Assembly (NCBI GenBank): GCA_964573285.1
Contig: CAZNJD010000009.1
Coordinates: 1 to 64,000, forward strand
Direction of reading: 5' to 3'
Origin: UBA1140 sp964573285
Lineage (GTDB): Bacteria; Campylobacterota; Campylobacteria; Campylobacterales; Sulfurovaceae
DNA length: 64,000 bases
The notes under the pieces were generated by a model. It saw nothing but the letters and a program-made list of their open reading frames with translations, did no database searches and was not told the DNA's origin. Below, piece by piece: positions 54,191 to 62,067 of this stretch (its first letter is position 1; each line of letters opens with the position of its first letter). A program made the position numbers and the translations under genes.

Positions 54191-55804
54191 ATGGGTATGG
54201 GGGATACCTATCGAATAACTATCAAGTTTTTTTTAACTCTGATAGTTCTAAATACTACAACTCTTCAAGCAAAAATATATTCTCTCAAAGAGATAGAGAT
54301 TATGCCAAAATCTATATCAAAAGATTATTATATATGGCGTTTTTTAGAAGAGGGGAATGCAACAAAAGAGGAAGCATTAAGTGCATATAGTTGGACAAAA
54401 AGAAAAAGCTATAAACTCAAAAAAGCTATCCGTAAAAAAGTAGGCTTTTTACCTGATAAAAAAATAGTTACAAAAAAAGACCCAAATAACTATATAATCT
54501 ATCCTGAAGTGGCTATTAAAAAGAGTAAAAAATCACTCAAAAGACTCTACAAAAAGATAAAAAATAGAGGTCAGTACTCTGATATTTTAAAAGTAATGGC
54601 TAATGATAATCCATTTGAGGCTCTAAGAACTGTAACGCCCCAAACAGTATGTTATATCTTTAATCGCTCTCAAACAAAATATCGCAAAAGATACTTCAAT
54701 CATCCTTTTTCAAAAGAACAACTAAAACAGTTAGTACTCCAAAAGCAGTTTAATCAATCTATATTTAAAATAGTAACCACACATGATTTAGATAAACTAA
54801 AACAATCTTTGCTAGATACTCCAACAGATACACTGACATTTAAAAGCACTTTTTTATTGGGTATAAATGCCGTTGAATTTAATCAAATTAAAATAGCTAT
54901 AAATTATATACAAAAAGCTAGAGAAAAAAGCAAAAGAGAGTCTCAATATGACCAGTGTGACTTTTGGTTATATCTGCTTACTTCAGATAAAAAGTATTTA
55001 CAAAATCTATTAGAGAGTCCAGAAATTAATATATATACTCTAAAAGCTAGAGATATTGCCAATAAACCATATCCAAAGGTTATTACTCCAAATCTAGGGT
55101 TTCATTTGGTTAAATATATAGACCCATACAATCCAATTGATTGGGAAAATATCAAAATAGATATGAAAAATCATCCAGAGACTATAGAGGTACAAGCAGA
55201 TAACTATAAAAGCTATTCCACAGAAGGAATATACTCTTATCTCAAAGAAAAAGCTAGTAACTATACCCAACAGTATTTTCCTATGCCTTATCGTGATGCA
55301 ATGTTTGGTAAAACCAAAGAGAGAATTGCCCTACTCTATGCAATAGGACGACAAGAGAGTAGATTTGTCCCTGCTTCAATATCAACCTCTTATGCTCTAG
55401 GCATGATGCAAATTATGCCATTTCTAATAAAACATCTATCCAAAGAGAGAGGGAAATCTATAGATTTAGATGAGATGTTTAACCCATATATAGCTATAGA
55501 TTATGCTGACCAACATTTAGACTATCTTAATAAATTTTTATACCATCCTCTATTTATTGCCTATGCTTATAATGGAGGAATTGGTTTTACCAAAAGAACT
55601 ATTAGAAGTAAACATCTGTTCAAAACAGGAAAATATGAACCATATCTAAGTATGGAACTAATAGATTATGAACAGAGTAGAGAGTATGGCAAAAAAGTTT
55701 TAGCTAATTTTGTAATATATCTCAATAAGTTAGGAGTAGAGACCAAAATTAGCTCTCTACTTGATAGTTTGGATAAACCTTTAGAGACAGATAGATTTAG
55801 ATAA
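54191..55804 (+). CDS. slt: Soluble lytic murein transglycosylase
   Basis: A periplasmic enzyme that cleaves murein glycan strands with formation of 1,6-anhydroMurNAc. The 537-residue product has a signal peptide (FFLTLIVLNTTTLQA) and a long alpha-superhelical part (about 40-370). The C-terminal SLT domain follows: LLYAIGRQESRFVPASISTSYALGMMQIMPF, with the catalytic Glu in GRQESRF near residue 396, then the FNPYIAIDYADQHLDYL and IAYAYNGG motifs. It abuts yggT with one base between. The recycled products connect with NagA elsewhere in the window. Confidence 0.92.
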   Translation: MGMGDTYRITIKFFLTLIVLNTTTLQAKIYSLKEIEIMPKSISKDYYIWRFLEEGNATKEEALSAYSWTKRKSYKLKKAIRKKVGFLPDKKIVTKKDPNNYIIYPEVAIKKSKKSLKRLYKKIKNRGQYSDILKVMANDNPFEALRTVTPQTVCYIFNRSQTKYRKRYFNHPFSKEQLKQLVLQKQFNQSIFKIVTTHDLDKLKQSLLDTPTDTLTFKSTFLLGINAVEFNQIKIAINYIQKAREKSKRESQYDQCDFWLYLLTSDKKYLQNLLESPEINIYTLKARDIANKPYPKVITPNLGFHLVKYIDPYNPIDWENIKIDMKNHPETIEVQADNYKSYSTEGIYSYLKEKASNYTQQYFPMPYRDAMFGKTKERIALLYAIGRQESRFVPASISTSYALGMMQIMPFLIKHLSKERGKSIDLDEMFNPYIAIDYADQHLDYLNKFLYHPLFIAYAYNGGIGFTKRTIRSKHLFKTGKYEPYLSMELIDYEQSREYGKKVLANFVIYLNKLGVETKISSLLDSLDKPLETDRFR

Positions 55805-56323
55805 CTACTTTTCCTCTACTTTAGTAAATGTCAAAACATCTTTACCAAATCTATCACTCTCAAATACTAGATTAAGCTCTTTGCTATTAACAGTAGGATA
55901 TTTAATTTTATAGTAGGTACTCCAATTATCAACCATAGGCATCTCATACCTCAATGGGTCATCTTTATCCAACTCTTTTATCTCTATAGGTTTCATACCA
56001 TTTAATTTCAATGAATAACCTTTATCATTAAAATGATTTGTCTTACTTCCATTTATATAAACTCCGACGAAAAAGTATTCACCACCATAAACATTTACAG
56101 AAAAATTTTTACAATTCTCTTTTGTAAAAACAGGATTTAAATAAGTAGCAGTAAGAAGTGCCTTGGTCTCTAGTGATGCTATAAGTTGAGCTTTTTGAGT
56201 ATTTAACAGACTAATATGATAAATATCATCTTTGGTAAAAAGTTGGGAGATATTATCCCCCTCTTTGGTGCTACAACCTGATATAATCAAAAGTGTGGAT
56301 AGTAATAATATTTTTTTATACAT
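55805..56323 (-). CDS. Hypothetical lipoprotein
   Basis: A 172-residue lipoprotein with signal peptide and lipobox ISGC (Cys17) after MYKKILLLSTLLI. The mature part is beta-rich (FSVNVYGGEYFFVGVYINGSKTNHFND, YSLKLNGMKPIEIKELDKDD, LNLVFESDRFGKDVLTFTK), an immunoglobulin-like pattern, and of unknown function. The start at 56323, with AAGG 9 bases before, is chosen because the lipobox fits. An upstream ATG at 56437 gives an unlikely leader. Its stop abuts the slt stop, convergent. Confidence 0.72.
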   Translation of the reverse strand: MYKKILLLSTLLIISGCSTKEGDNISQLFTKDDIYHISLLNTQKAQLIASLETKALLTATYLNPVFTKENCKNFSVNVYGGEYFFVGVYINGSKTNHFNDKGYSLKLNGMKPIEIKELDKDDPLRYEMPMVDNWSTYYKIKYPTVNSKELNLVFESDRFGKDVLTFTKVEEK

Positions 56324-56382
56324 TTTTATTAACCTTGATTTAATATTCAAACATTTTAACACATTTTTGATAAACATTAATG

Positions 56383-56388
56383 TATAAT
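56383..56388 (+). promoter_or_regulatory. Putative -10 box for the mobB-fbp unit
   Basis: TATAAT within AATGTATAATCT, 28 bases upstream of the mobB ATG at 56416, which has CAAGGAAAAA as ribosome site. The three following genes overlap or nearly touch. Confidence 0.5.
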
Positions 56389-56415
56389 CTAATATTAATT
56401 TATCCAAGGAAAAAT

Positions 56416-56910
56416 ATGAAACGGTATGCTGTAGCATTTACAGGTCCATCAGGGAGTGGCAAAACTACCCTTATTGAAAAAGTTGCCAAGGTTTTAATCC
56501 AAACTAAAAAGATAGCAATTATCAAACATGACCCCAAAGACAAAGCGATATTTGACACAGAAGGCAAAGATAGTTATAAGTTTTCGCAAATAGGTGCAGA
56601 GGTGATTGTGGCATCCCCTACTCGCACAACATACCTATCCAAACAAGATAAAGAGTTAGATGAGATTATCAGAATATTTAATGATTTTGATATTTTGTTA
56701 GTTGAGGGACTCAAAACTCTTCCACTACCAAGGATAGCTATTTTTCGTAACAAAATAGAAGAGAGTTATCTTGATTGCAGTGAAGCAATTGCGATTGACG
56801 AGAGTATAAATATCAAAGAGTATAATATACCCCAAGAGATAGATATACTCAATCTAAATAGTATCAGTGAGATAATCAACTGGATAGAAAAAAATGCAAA
56901 AGAGGTATAA
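56416..56910 (+). CDS. mobB: Molybdopterin-guanine dinucleotide biosynthesis protein MobB
   Basis: MobB is a small GTP-binding protein that assists MobA in attaching GMP to molybdopterin. The 164 residues contain the P-loop GPSGSGKTTLIEKV near residue 10, IIKHDPKDKAIFDTEGKDSYKFSQIGAEVIVASPTRT, and the Walker-B-like DILLVEGLKTLPLPRIAIFR. Together these are diagnostic for the family. The ATG at 56416 is chosen over one 12 codons earlier on ribosome-site grounds. It is followed after 2 bases by fbp. Its presence implies molybdenum enzymes elsewhere in the genome. Confidence 0.9.
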   Translation: MKRYAVAFTGPSGSGKTTLIEKVAKVLIQTKKIAIIKHDPKDKAIFDTEGKDSYKFSQIGAEVIVASPTRTTYLSKQDKELDEIIRIFNDFDILLVEGLKTLPLPRIAIFRNKIEESYLDCSEAIAIDESINIKEYNIPQEIDILNLNSISEIINWIEKNAKEV

Positions 56911-56912
56911 AG

Positions 56913-57761
56913 ATGTTAAATATAGTAGAAACTATTAAAAAAATTGCTTTTGAAATTGAAAATGCAATACAGACAGAAGATTTAGGATATAGTGATAGTG
57001 AAAATAGTTCAGGTGAAGACCAACTCAAACTAGATGTACAGAGTGATTTGATTATAGAAAAAGCTTTTAGTAATGTGAGTTCTGTTAAAGCTATTGTAAG
57101 CGAAGAGAAAGAGGGTATAATGAAAATAAATCCCAATGGAGAATATACAGTATGTTATGACCCATTGGATGGTTCTAGTCTAGTTGATGTAAATCTCTCT
57201 GTAGGTTCTATATTTGGGATTTATAAAGGTGAGCTAAAAGGTGAGAATTTGATAGCTTCTGCTTATATAGTATATGGTCCTAGAATAGAGATGGTATATG
57301 TAGAAAGAGATATGAAACCACTGCTTTTTGGTGGATACCAAGAGACATTTAGAGAAATTGGAGAGATAACACTAAATAAAAAAGGTAAACTGAATGGACC
57401 GGGTGGAACACAACAAAATTGGTCCAAAACACATAAGGACTTTATAGACGGACTATTTCAAGAGGGTTATAGATTGCGTTATTCAGGTGGTATGGTTCCA
57501 GACCTACATCAAATTTTGCTCAAAGGTGGTGGACTATTTTCATACCCTGCAACTACAGATAAACCAGATGGAAAACTACGACAGCTATTTGAAGTTATAC
57601 CATTTGCTCTAATATATGAACAAGCAGGTGGAGAAGCGATAAATGATAAAGGAGAGAGACTATTAGAGTTAGTACCATCTCATCCACATGATACCTCACC
57701 ATGTTTCTTCGGCTCTAAATATGAAATCAATGCCCTAAGAGAGGCTTATGGACGAGGATAA
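56913..57761 (+). CDS. fbp: Fructose-1,6-bisphosphatase, class 1
   Basis: FBPase hydrolyses fructose-1,6-bisphosphate in gluconeogenesis and the pentose cycle. It complements the pckA gene at the start of the window. The 282-residue sequence holds the metal site VSEEKEG and CYDPLDGSSLVDVNLSVGSIFGIY near residue 90. RYSGGMVPDLHQILLKGGGLFSYPAT near 190 and the substrate-phosphate region GKLRQLFEVIPFALIYEQAGGEA are also present. It is slightly short relative to E. coli Fbp, as in other Campylobacterota. It overlaps the next small gene by 14 bases. Confidence 0.94.
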   Translation: MLNIVETIKKIAFEIENAIQTEDLGYSDSENSSGEDQLKLDVQSDLIIEKAFSNVSSVKAIVSEEKEGIMKINPNGEYTVCYDPLDGSSLVDVNLSVGSIFGIYKGELKGENLIASAYIVYGPRIEMVYVERDMKPLLFGGYQETFREIGEITLNKKGKLNGPGGTQQNWSKTHKDFIDGLFQEGYRLRYSGGMVPDLHQILLKGGGLFSYPATTDKPDGKLRQLFEVIPFALIYEQAGGEAINDKGERLLELVPSHPHDTSPCFFGSKYEINALREAYGRG

Positions 57762-57957
57762 AAAAGAGATACAATTAGATGAATGGGAGTTAGAACTTCA
57801 ACTCAAAAAAAGAGAACTAGAGAGTTGTCAACAGCAACAAAGAGTTGATAGTTGTCTAAAATGTTCCCAGCTTCTTAACTGTAAACTACGAGATAATTAT
57901 GTCCATGCTGTTTACTCTAGCATGAACAAAGGTGCAGGTGGTGGGTTTGAGTTTTAA
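57748..57957 (+). CDS. Small Cys-containing hypothetical protein
   Basis: A 69-residue acidic/helical protein that I do not recognise by name. The N-terminal half is a charged helix (IQLDEWELELQLKKRELESCQQQQ). The second half holds CLKCSQLLNC, three Cys in CxxC-x5-C spacing after an earlier single Cys, which could bind a metal. The end is KGAGGGFEF. The start lies within fbp (14-base overlap), suggesting translational coupling. I expect it is conserved in the phylum, since it reads like a compact structured protein. Confidence 0.7.
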   Translation: MDEDKKEIQLDEWELELQLKKRELESCQQQQRVDSCLKCSQLLNCKLRDNYVHAVYSSMNKGAGGGFEF

Positions 57958-58081
57958 TATATAAAATTAGGCATCTTTCATAGGTAGTTTACACTTTTGG
58001 ATATTGACTCTCTTATTTTCAAGTAACAGTAATTTCAACAATTTTATGTTATGCTAAAAACAAAATAATAGGTATCCAAGC

Positions 58082-58233
58082 ATGAAATTTGAGTGGGATA
58101 GAAAAAAGAGAATATAAATATTAAAAAACATGGTATCTCATTTGAACAGGCTTCTTATGTTTTTGTAAACCCATTTGCTCTAAACCGATATGATGAGGAG
58201 CATTCAGAAGATGAAGAGAGGTATCCAAAATGA
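58082..58233 (+). pseudogene. Remnant of a BrnT-like toxin gene, frameshifted and truncated
   Basis: The first codons read MKFEWDRKK, then the frame stops. After adding one A to the six-A run at 58102-58107 the frame continues with ENINIKKHGISFEQASYVF and DEEHSEDEERY, a clear BrnT-type toxin N terminus. It stops at TGA 58231-58233, so the C-terminal half with the usual RNase residues is absent even if the frame is restored. The stop overlaps the start of the following antitoxin-like gene as ATGA, the usual toxin-antitoxin layout. Toxin activity is therefore unlikely. Confidence 0.72.
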
Positions 58234-58439
58234 AAGAAGAGTACGATTTCACAAATGCAGAGCAAGGCAGATTCTATCGACCTATGGAGGAGTTAGAGAT
58301 TCCTATTTATTTAGATAGAGATATTAGAGAAGTTTTAATGAAAAAACTTAAAGATAAGGGGAATATGTTCTCTTTGAATAGTATTGTTAATGCCTTAATT
58401 AAACAGGATATTGAGATTTCACGGAAGATTGCGTTTTAG
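58230..58439 (+). CDS. Orphan BrnA/CopG-like antitoxin
   Basis: A 69-residue protein: MKEEYDFTNAEQGRFYRPMEELEIPIYLDRDIREVLMKKL, then a helix with SLNSIVNALIKQDIEIS. The YDF...A..GRFYRP opening is typical of antitoxins encoded beside BrnT-type toxins. The IPIYLD strand with following helices suggests a ribbon-helix-helix DNA-binding fold. In complete modules this protein neutralises the toxin and represses its own operon. Here the toxin is decayed. The ATG overlaps the toxin-remnant stop. No operator repeat was identified. Confidence 0.75.
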   Translation: MKEEYDFTNAEQGRFYRPMEELEIPIYLDRDIREVLMKKLKDKGNMFSLNSIVNALIKQDIEISRKIAF

Positions 58440-58543
58440 ATTGTGTAATTTACCTCTATCTGTAAATACAAGGTACGCCTTATCTCCCAAATCTTTTAAA
58501 ATATTCAATTGTAGCTTTTGTTCTATTTTCCTATCCGTTCCAC

Positions 58544-58683
58544 CTCAGGAGAGGAATGGAACAAGGTGGAGCGAGTTAAATCTATTCCCAATTCTCTTTA
58601 AATCCAGCAAACCCATAATAATCCAAAAGCATAAGAGGAAAAGCACTTAATACTCGCTCCACCTCATCCCATTCTCTCCTGAG
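58544..58683. repeat. Imperfect inverted repeat, arms about 36 bases
   Basis: Left arm 58544-58579 and right arm 58647-58683 are reverse complements with a few substitutions and one or two indels. Shared cores include CTCAGGAGAG and AGGTGGAGCGAG. The 67-base spacer is not repeated elsewhere in the window as far as I can see. The left arm also has an internal GTTCCA/TGGAAC fold. Confidence 0.65.
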
Positions 58684-58728
58684 ATAGGATGCAAAGGCAA
58701 CAACACTTAAAGCTCTCTCATATAACAA
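58582..58728 (-). pseudogene. Coding-like fragment of unknown origin
   Basis: A leftward frame from a possible TTG at 58728 to TAG at 58582-58584 gives 48 residues with protein-like composition, including YERALSVVAFASYL, WDEVERVL and LLDYYGFAGFKENWE. It lacks a ribosome site, and an upstream stop closes the frame. One segment (LRREWDEVER) lies in the right arm of the inverted repeat, so its source gene was partly duplicated and inverted. I read it as a gene remnant. I cannot name the family. Confidence 0.35.
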
Positions 58729-58898
58729 TTAAGATTAATGTTTCAATCTGTTAAAAACTCCTTTTAAGCTAAAATTCCCTTAAAAAATAATAACTAAATT
58801 ATATTAGAAATATTTAAACAGCAAAAGAGAAGAAATAAGGGGTGAGTTTGAGTTTTAGAAAAACTATATAATATTCGTACTTCTAGGGAACTTTGCGT

Positions 58899-58904
58899 TA
58901 TAAT
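58899..58904 (+). promoter_or_regulatory. Putative -10 box for aspS
   Basis: TATAAT in TTTGCGTTATAATCGCG, 55 bases upstream of the aspS GTG. The leader between contains an AGAGGAATAA ribosome-binding region immediately before the start. Confidence 0.5.
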
Positions 58905-58959
58905 CGCGAAAATTTTTTAATATACATAGCTATTATGTAATTTAGATAGAGGAATAATT

Positions 58960-60726
58960 GTGAGAACACACTATTGTGCAGATGTAAATGAGAGTCTTAT
59001 TGGTCAAGATGTAACGGTTGCTGGTTGGGTATCTAGCAGAAGAGACCATGGTGGTCTAATTTTTATAGATTTAAGAGACAAAGATGAAGTAGTTCAACTT
59101 GTTTGTGACCCAGCAGATAATGTTGAGGCTCATAAGATAGCAGAGGGTATTAGAGACCAATTTGTATTGGTAGCTACTGGAAAAGTGAGAGCTAGAGGGG
59201 AAGGATTAGAGAACCCAAAACTCAAAACTGGTAAAATTGAGATTGTAGTAGATAATTTGGTAGTTGAAAATAAATCTTTGCCTATGCCATTTGAGCTTGG
59301 TGATAATAAGGTTAATGAAGAGATTAAACTAAGACATAGATATTTGGAACTACGAACTCAAAAATCTTATGATATTTTTAAACTTCGTTCAAAAGCAACA
59401 ATTGCTACTAGAAATGCACTTGATGAACTTGGATTTTTGGAAGTTGAGACACCTATTATTACAAAATCTACTCCAGAAGGAGCTAGAGATTATCTAGTAC
59501 CTAGCCGTGTACATGGTGGTGAGTTTTATGCTCTTCCTCAATCTCCACAACTTTTTAAACAACTACTTATGGTTGGAGGATTTGATAGATATTTTCAGAT
59601 TGCAAAATGTTTTAGAGATGAAGATTTGAGGGCAGATAGACAACCTGAATTTACTCAAATAGATATTGAGATGAGTTTCTGTGACCAAGAAGATGTAATT
59701 GAAGTGGCTCAAAAACTTATGTACTCAATCTTTACTAAATGTGGTTTTGATATTCCTACTACATTTAAACGAATGTCATATAATGAAGCAATGGAAAAAT
59801 ATGGTTCAGATAAACCTGATATGCGTTATGATTTAGCTATGGTTGATGTTATTGATATTTTTGAGAGATGTGATAATGCTATATTCTCAAATATTGCAAA
59901 AGATAGCAAAAAAAATAGAATAAAAGCTCTCAAAGTTCCAAATGGAGATAATATATTCTCCAAAAGAGAGATGAAAAGATTTGAAGATTATGTACGGAAA
60001 TTTGGAGCATCTGGTTTAGGATATTTCCAAATGAAAGAGGATGGTCTAAAAGGTCCTCTCACTAAATTCTTTACTCCTGAAGATATAGAAGCTATTATAG
60101 AAAGATGTGAATTAAAAGTTGGTGATGCTGTATTCTTTGGTGCTGGGAACAAAAAATTGGTACTAGATTATATGGGTAGATTTAGAATTCATTTAGCCCA
60201 GATTATGGATATAATTCCAAAAGATACATTTGAGTTTTTGTGGGTAATGGATTTCCCTATGTTTGAAGAAGAGGATGGTCGAATAAAAGCACTTCATCAC
60301 CCATTTACTATGCCTAAAACTGATGAGAATGGAAAGATTAGCTTTAATGATATAGAAGAGATTGAGTCTATTGCTTATGACTTGGTACTTAATGGTACAG
60401 AGCTTGGCGGTGGGTCTATCCGTATTCACAAAGAGGAAATTCAAGCAGAAGTATTTAAACTTTTAGGAATTTCAGATGAAGAGGCAGAGGCTAAATTTGG
60501 GTTCTTGCTAAATGCTCTTCAATTTGGCGCACCTCCACATGGTGGTATTGCATTTGGTCTTGATAGATTGATTATGCTTATGACTGGGGCTAGTAGTATC
60601 CGTGAGGTTATTGCATTCCCAAAAACTCAAAAGGCACAATGTCTATTGACTAATGCACCAAGTTCTGTTGATGGTGAACAGTTAAGAGAGCTTAGTATTC
60701 GAGTTCGTAAGCAACAAACTGAATAA
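58960..60726 (+). CDS. aspS: Aspartyl-tRNA synthetase
   Basis: A class II synthetase of 588 residues, bacterial type. It has an OB-fold anticodon domain (VAGWVSSRRDHGGLIFIDLRD) and motif 2 FRDEDLRADRQPEFTQIDIEMSF near residue 215. The inserted GAD domain (about 280-415) and motif 3 GAPPHGGIAFGLDRLIMLMTG near 526 follow. In Helicobacter the equivalent enzyme is non-discriminating and works with GatCAB. The same may hold here, but the sequence alone does not prove it. Start is GTG at 58960. It is followed by adk after 36 bases. Confidence 0.97.
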   Translation: MRTHYCADVNESLIGQDVTVAGWVSSRRDHGGLIFIDLRDKDEVVQLVCDPADNVEAHKIAEGIRDQFVLVATGKVRARGEGLENPKLKTGKIEIVVDNLVVENKSLPMPFELGDNKVNEEIKLRHRYLELRTQKSYDIFKLRSKATIATRNALDELGFLEVETPIITKSTPEGARDYLVPSRVHGGEFYALPQSPQLFKQLLMVGGFDRYFQIAKCFRDEDLRADRQPEFTQIDIEMSFCDQEDVIEVAQKLMYSIFTKCGFDIPTTFKRMSYNEAMEKYGSDKPDMRYDLAMVDVIDIFERCDNAIFSNIAKDSKKNRIKALKVPNGDNIFSKREMKRFEDYVRKFGASGLGYFQMKEDGLKGPLTKFFTPEDIEAIIERCELKVGDAVFFGAGNKKLVLDYMGRFRIHLAQIMDIIPKDTFEFLWVMDFPMFEEEDGRIKALHHPFTMPKTDENGKISFNDIEEIESIAYDLVLNGTELGGGSIRIHKEEIQAEVFKLLGISDEEAEAKFGFLLNALQFGAPPHGGIAFGLDRLIMLMTGASSIREVIAFPKTQKAQCLLTNAPSSVDGEQLRELSIRVRKQQTE

Positions 60727-60762
60727 TAAAGCATGAAAAAATAATATAAAAGGAAAAATAAG

Positions 60763-61359
60763 ATGTCAAAAAAACTATTTTTAATTATTGGAGCACCAGG
60801 TTCAGGAAAAACAACTGATGCTAGTTTAATAGCACAAAAAAGAAGTGAAAATATCATTCACTACTCTACAGGTGACATGTTAAGAGCAGAAGTAGCCAGT
60901 GGAACTCAACTTGGTCAAAAAATTGAAAGTTATATCTCAAGAGGTGCTTTAGTCCCATTAGAGATTATCGTAAATACTATTGTCGTGGCAATTGATAATG
61001 CACCTGTAGATAATGTACTCATAGATGGTTATCCAAGAAGTATAGAACAGATGATAGCACTAGATGAGCTACTCAGTCAAAAAGATGATATTGATTTGGT
61101 ATCTGTCATAGAAGTAAGAGTAAGCGAACAGGTAGCCAAAGATAGAATTTTGGGTCGTGCAGCAGAAGCACAAGAGGGTGAGCAACGAAGTGATGATAGT
61201 ATAGAAGTTTTTTATGATAGAATGAAAATCTATACAGACCCATTAACCCAAATTAGAAACTTCTACACAGATAAAAATCTACTTCAAGTAATTGATGGTG
61301 AGAGAACACTTGAAGTTATTGTTGAAGATATGGATAGTTTTATTCAGAGTAAAATCTAA
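60763..61359 (+). CDS. adk: Adenylate kinase
   Basis: Adk interconverts ATP + AMP and 2 ADP. The 198-residue short form, without a zinc LID insert, is usual for Campylobacterota. It has P-loop IIGAPGSGKTTDASLIA near residue 9, STGDMLRAEVASGTQLG, the AMP-site IDGYPRSIEQ near 87, and DRILGRAAEAQEGEQRSDDSIEVFYDRM in the lid and following helix. It is probably cotranscribed with aspS. Its last 4 bases overlap the end of the convergent gene. Confidence 0.94.
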   Translation: MSKKLFLIIGAPGSGKTTDASLIAQKRSENIIHYSTGDMLRAEVASGTQLGQKIESYISRGALVPLEIIVNTIVVAIDNAPVDNVLIDGYPRSIEQMIALDELLSQKDDIDLVSVIEVRVSEQVAKDRILGRAAEAQEGEQRSDDSIEVFYDRMKIYTDPLTQIRNFYTDKNLLQVIDGERTLEVIVEDMDSFIQSKI

Positions 61360-61832
61360 AAACTCTCTAGCAATACATTCTCTTTATCCAAAATATCTAC
61401 ATTATTTAGATATGTTAGGGGTAGAGAGGTTGGTCTAATAGAATATAGAGATGATACCTCTTGGCATATTGCTTTTCTTCCTCGTGTTGAGTTAATAAAC
61501 TGTACAATAAATCTTGAATCCAGGTTTACACCCTTTTTGACACGAATAGATGCCATATAATGAGGAATAACCAATCCCTCTTGCCCCTCTTCGACAAAAC
61601 AAGCAATCATAGGAAAATATAAACTAACAATCACATCCCCTGCTTTGGTTAAATTTTCAGAAGATACTTTTTTATTACTATCTACTGTTATAAGCTTTCG
61701 CTCATCTATAAAAGAGATAGGTTCTAATGATAGCATAGTAAGTTCTCTATAAATAGTATGATTTTCCATATCATTCTCTTTCTCTTTTAAATAAGTACCT
61801 TTAATAATTGTTGCAACTTCTTTCAATTTCAT
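61356..61832 (-). CDS. Orphan single-domain protein like a type I restriction specificity half-subunit
   Basis: A 158-residue protein with the layout of one target-recognition unit of HsdS. LKEVATIIKGTYLKE opens it. Next come YRELTMLSLEPIS, NLTKAGDVIVSLYFPMIACFVEE and GLVIPHYMASIRVKKGVNLDSRFIVQFINSTRGRKAI, and finally IRPTSLPLTYLNNVDIL, where a HsdS coiled coil would begin. A full HsdS has two such units. No hsdM or hsdR gene is nearby, so a modification role is doubtful. The start at 61832 has AAGGA 8 bases upstream. Function is unknown and the family assignment is by pattern. Confidence 0.65.
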   Translation of the reverse strand: MKLKEVATIIKGTYLKEKENDMENHTIYRELTMLSLEPISFIDERKLITVDSNKKVSSENLTKAGDVIVSLYFPMIACFVEEGQEGLVIPHYMASIRVKKGVNLDSRFIVQFINSTRGRKAICQEVSSLYSIRPTSLPLTYLNNVDILDKENVLLESF

Positions 61833-61885
61833 AATATAATCCTTCTTTCTTATATACATATTAATTTTATAGGGTAATTATATTG

Positions 61886-61924
61886 ATTATTTCTTTAACA
61901 TTAAATTAATATTAAAGAAATAAT
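61886..61924. repeat. AT-rich palindrome between hemC and the specificity-like gene
   Basis: Perfect 13-base arms (ATTATTTCTTTAA and its complement) separated by 13 bases, within a 207-base AT-rich gap. Possible operator or weak terminator. Base composition makes chance pairing more likely than in GC-balanced DNA. Confidence 0.4.
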
Positions 61925-62045
61925 GTAAATATTATACATAAGCTTAACATTATATATTCTATTATATTTAATATTTTCTTAAATATAATATGTAATATTT
62001 TAGTTTAACATTTTTAAATAATTTTGGATTGAAATTTGATAGAAG

Positions 62046-62059
62046 GGGTATTTCTACCC
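62046..62059 (-). terminator. Short hairpin after hemC
   Basis: GGGTA and TACCC form a 5-bp stem with a 4-base loop, 8 bases past the hemC stop in its direction of transcription. The following sequence is only moderately T-rich. Confidence 0.4.
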
Positions 62060-62067
62060 ACAAAAAG

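Larger units (their letters stand above)
58440..58959. other. Gene-poor stretch with large inverted repeat and coding remnant
   Basis: These 520 bases lie between the antitoxin and aspS. They contain an imperfect inverted repeat (58544-58579 and 58647-58683), a leftward coding-like fragment (58582-58728), a very AT-rich leader and the aspS promoter. No complete gene is visible. With the decayed toxin next to it, the stretch looks like a degraded insertion or recombination site. Confidence 0.6.

Noticed and set aside
58411..58650. 79-codon rightward frame after the antitoxin.
   Set aside because: It starts inside the antitoxin gene, has no ribosome site, reads across one arm of the inverted repeat and has unlikely composition.
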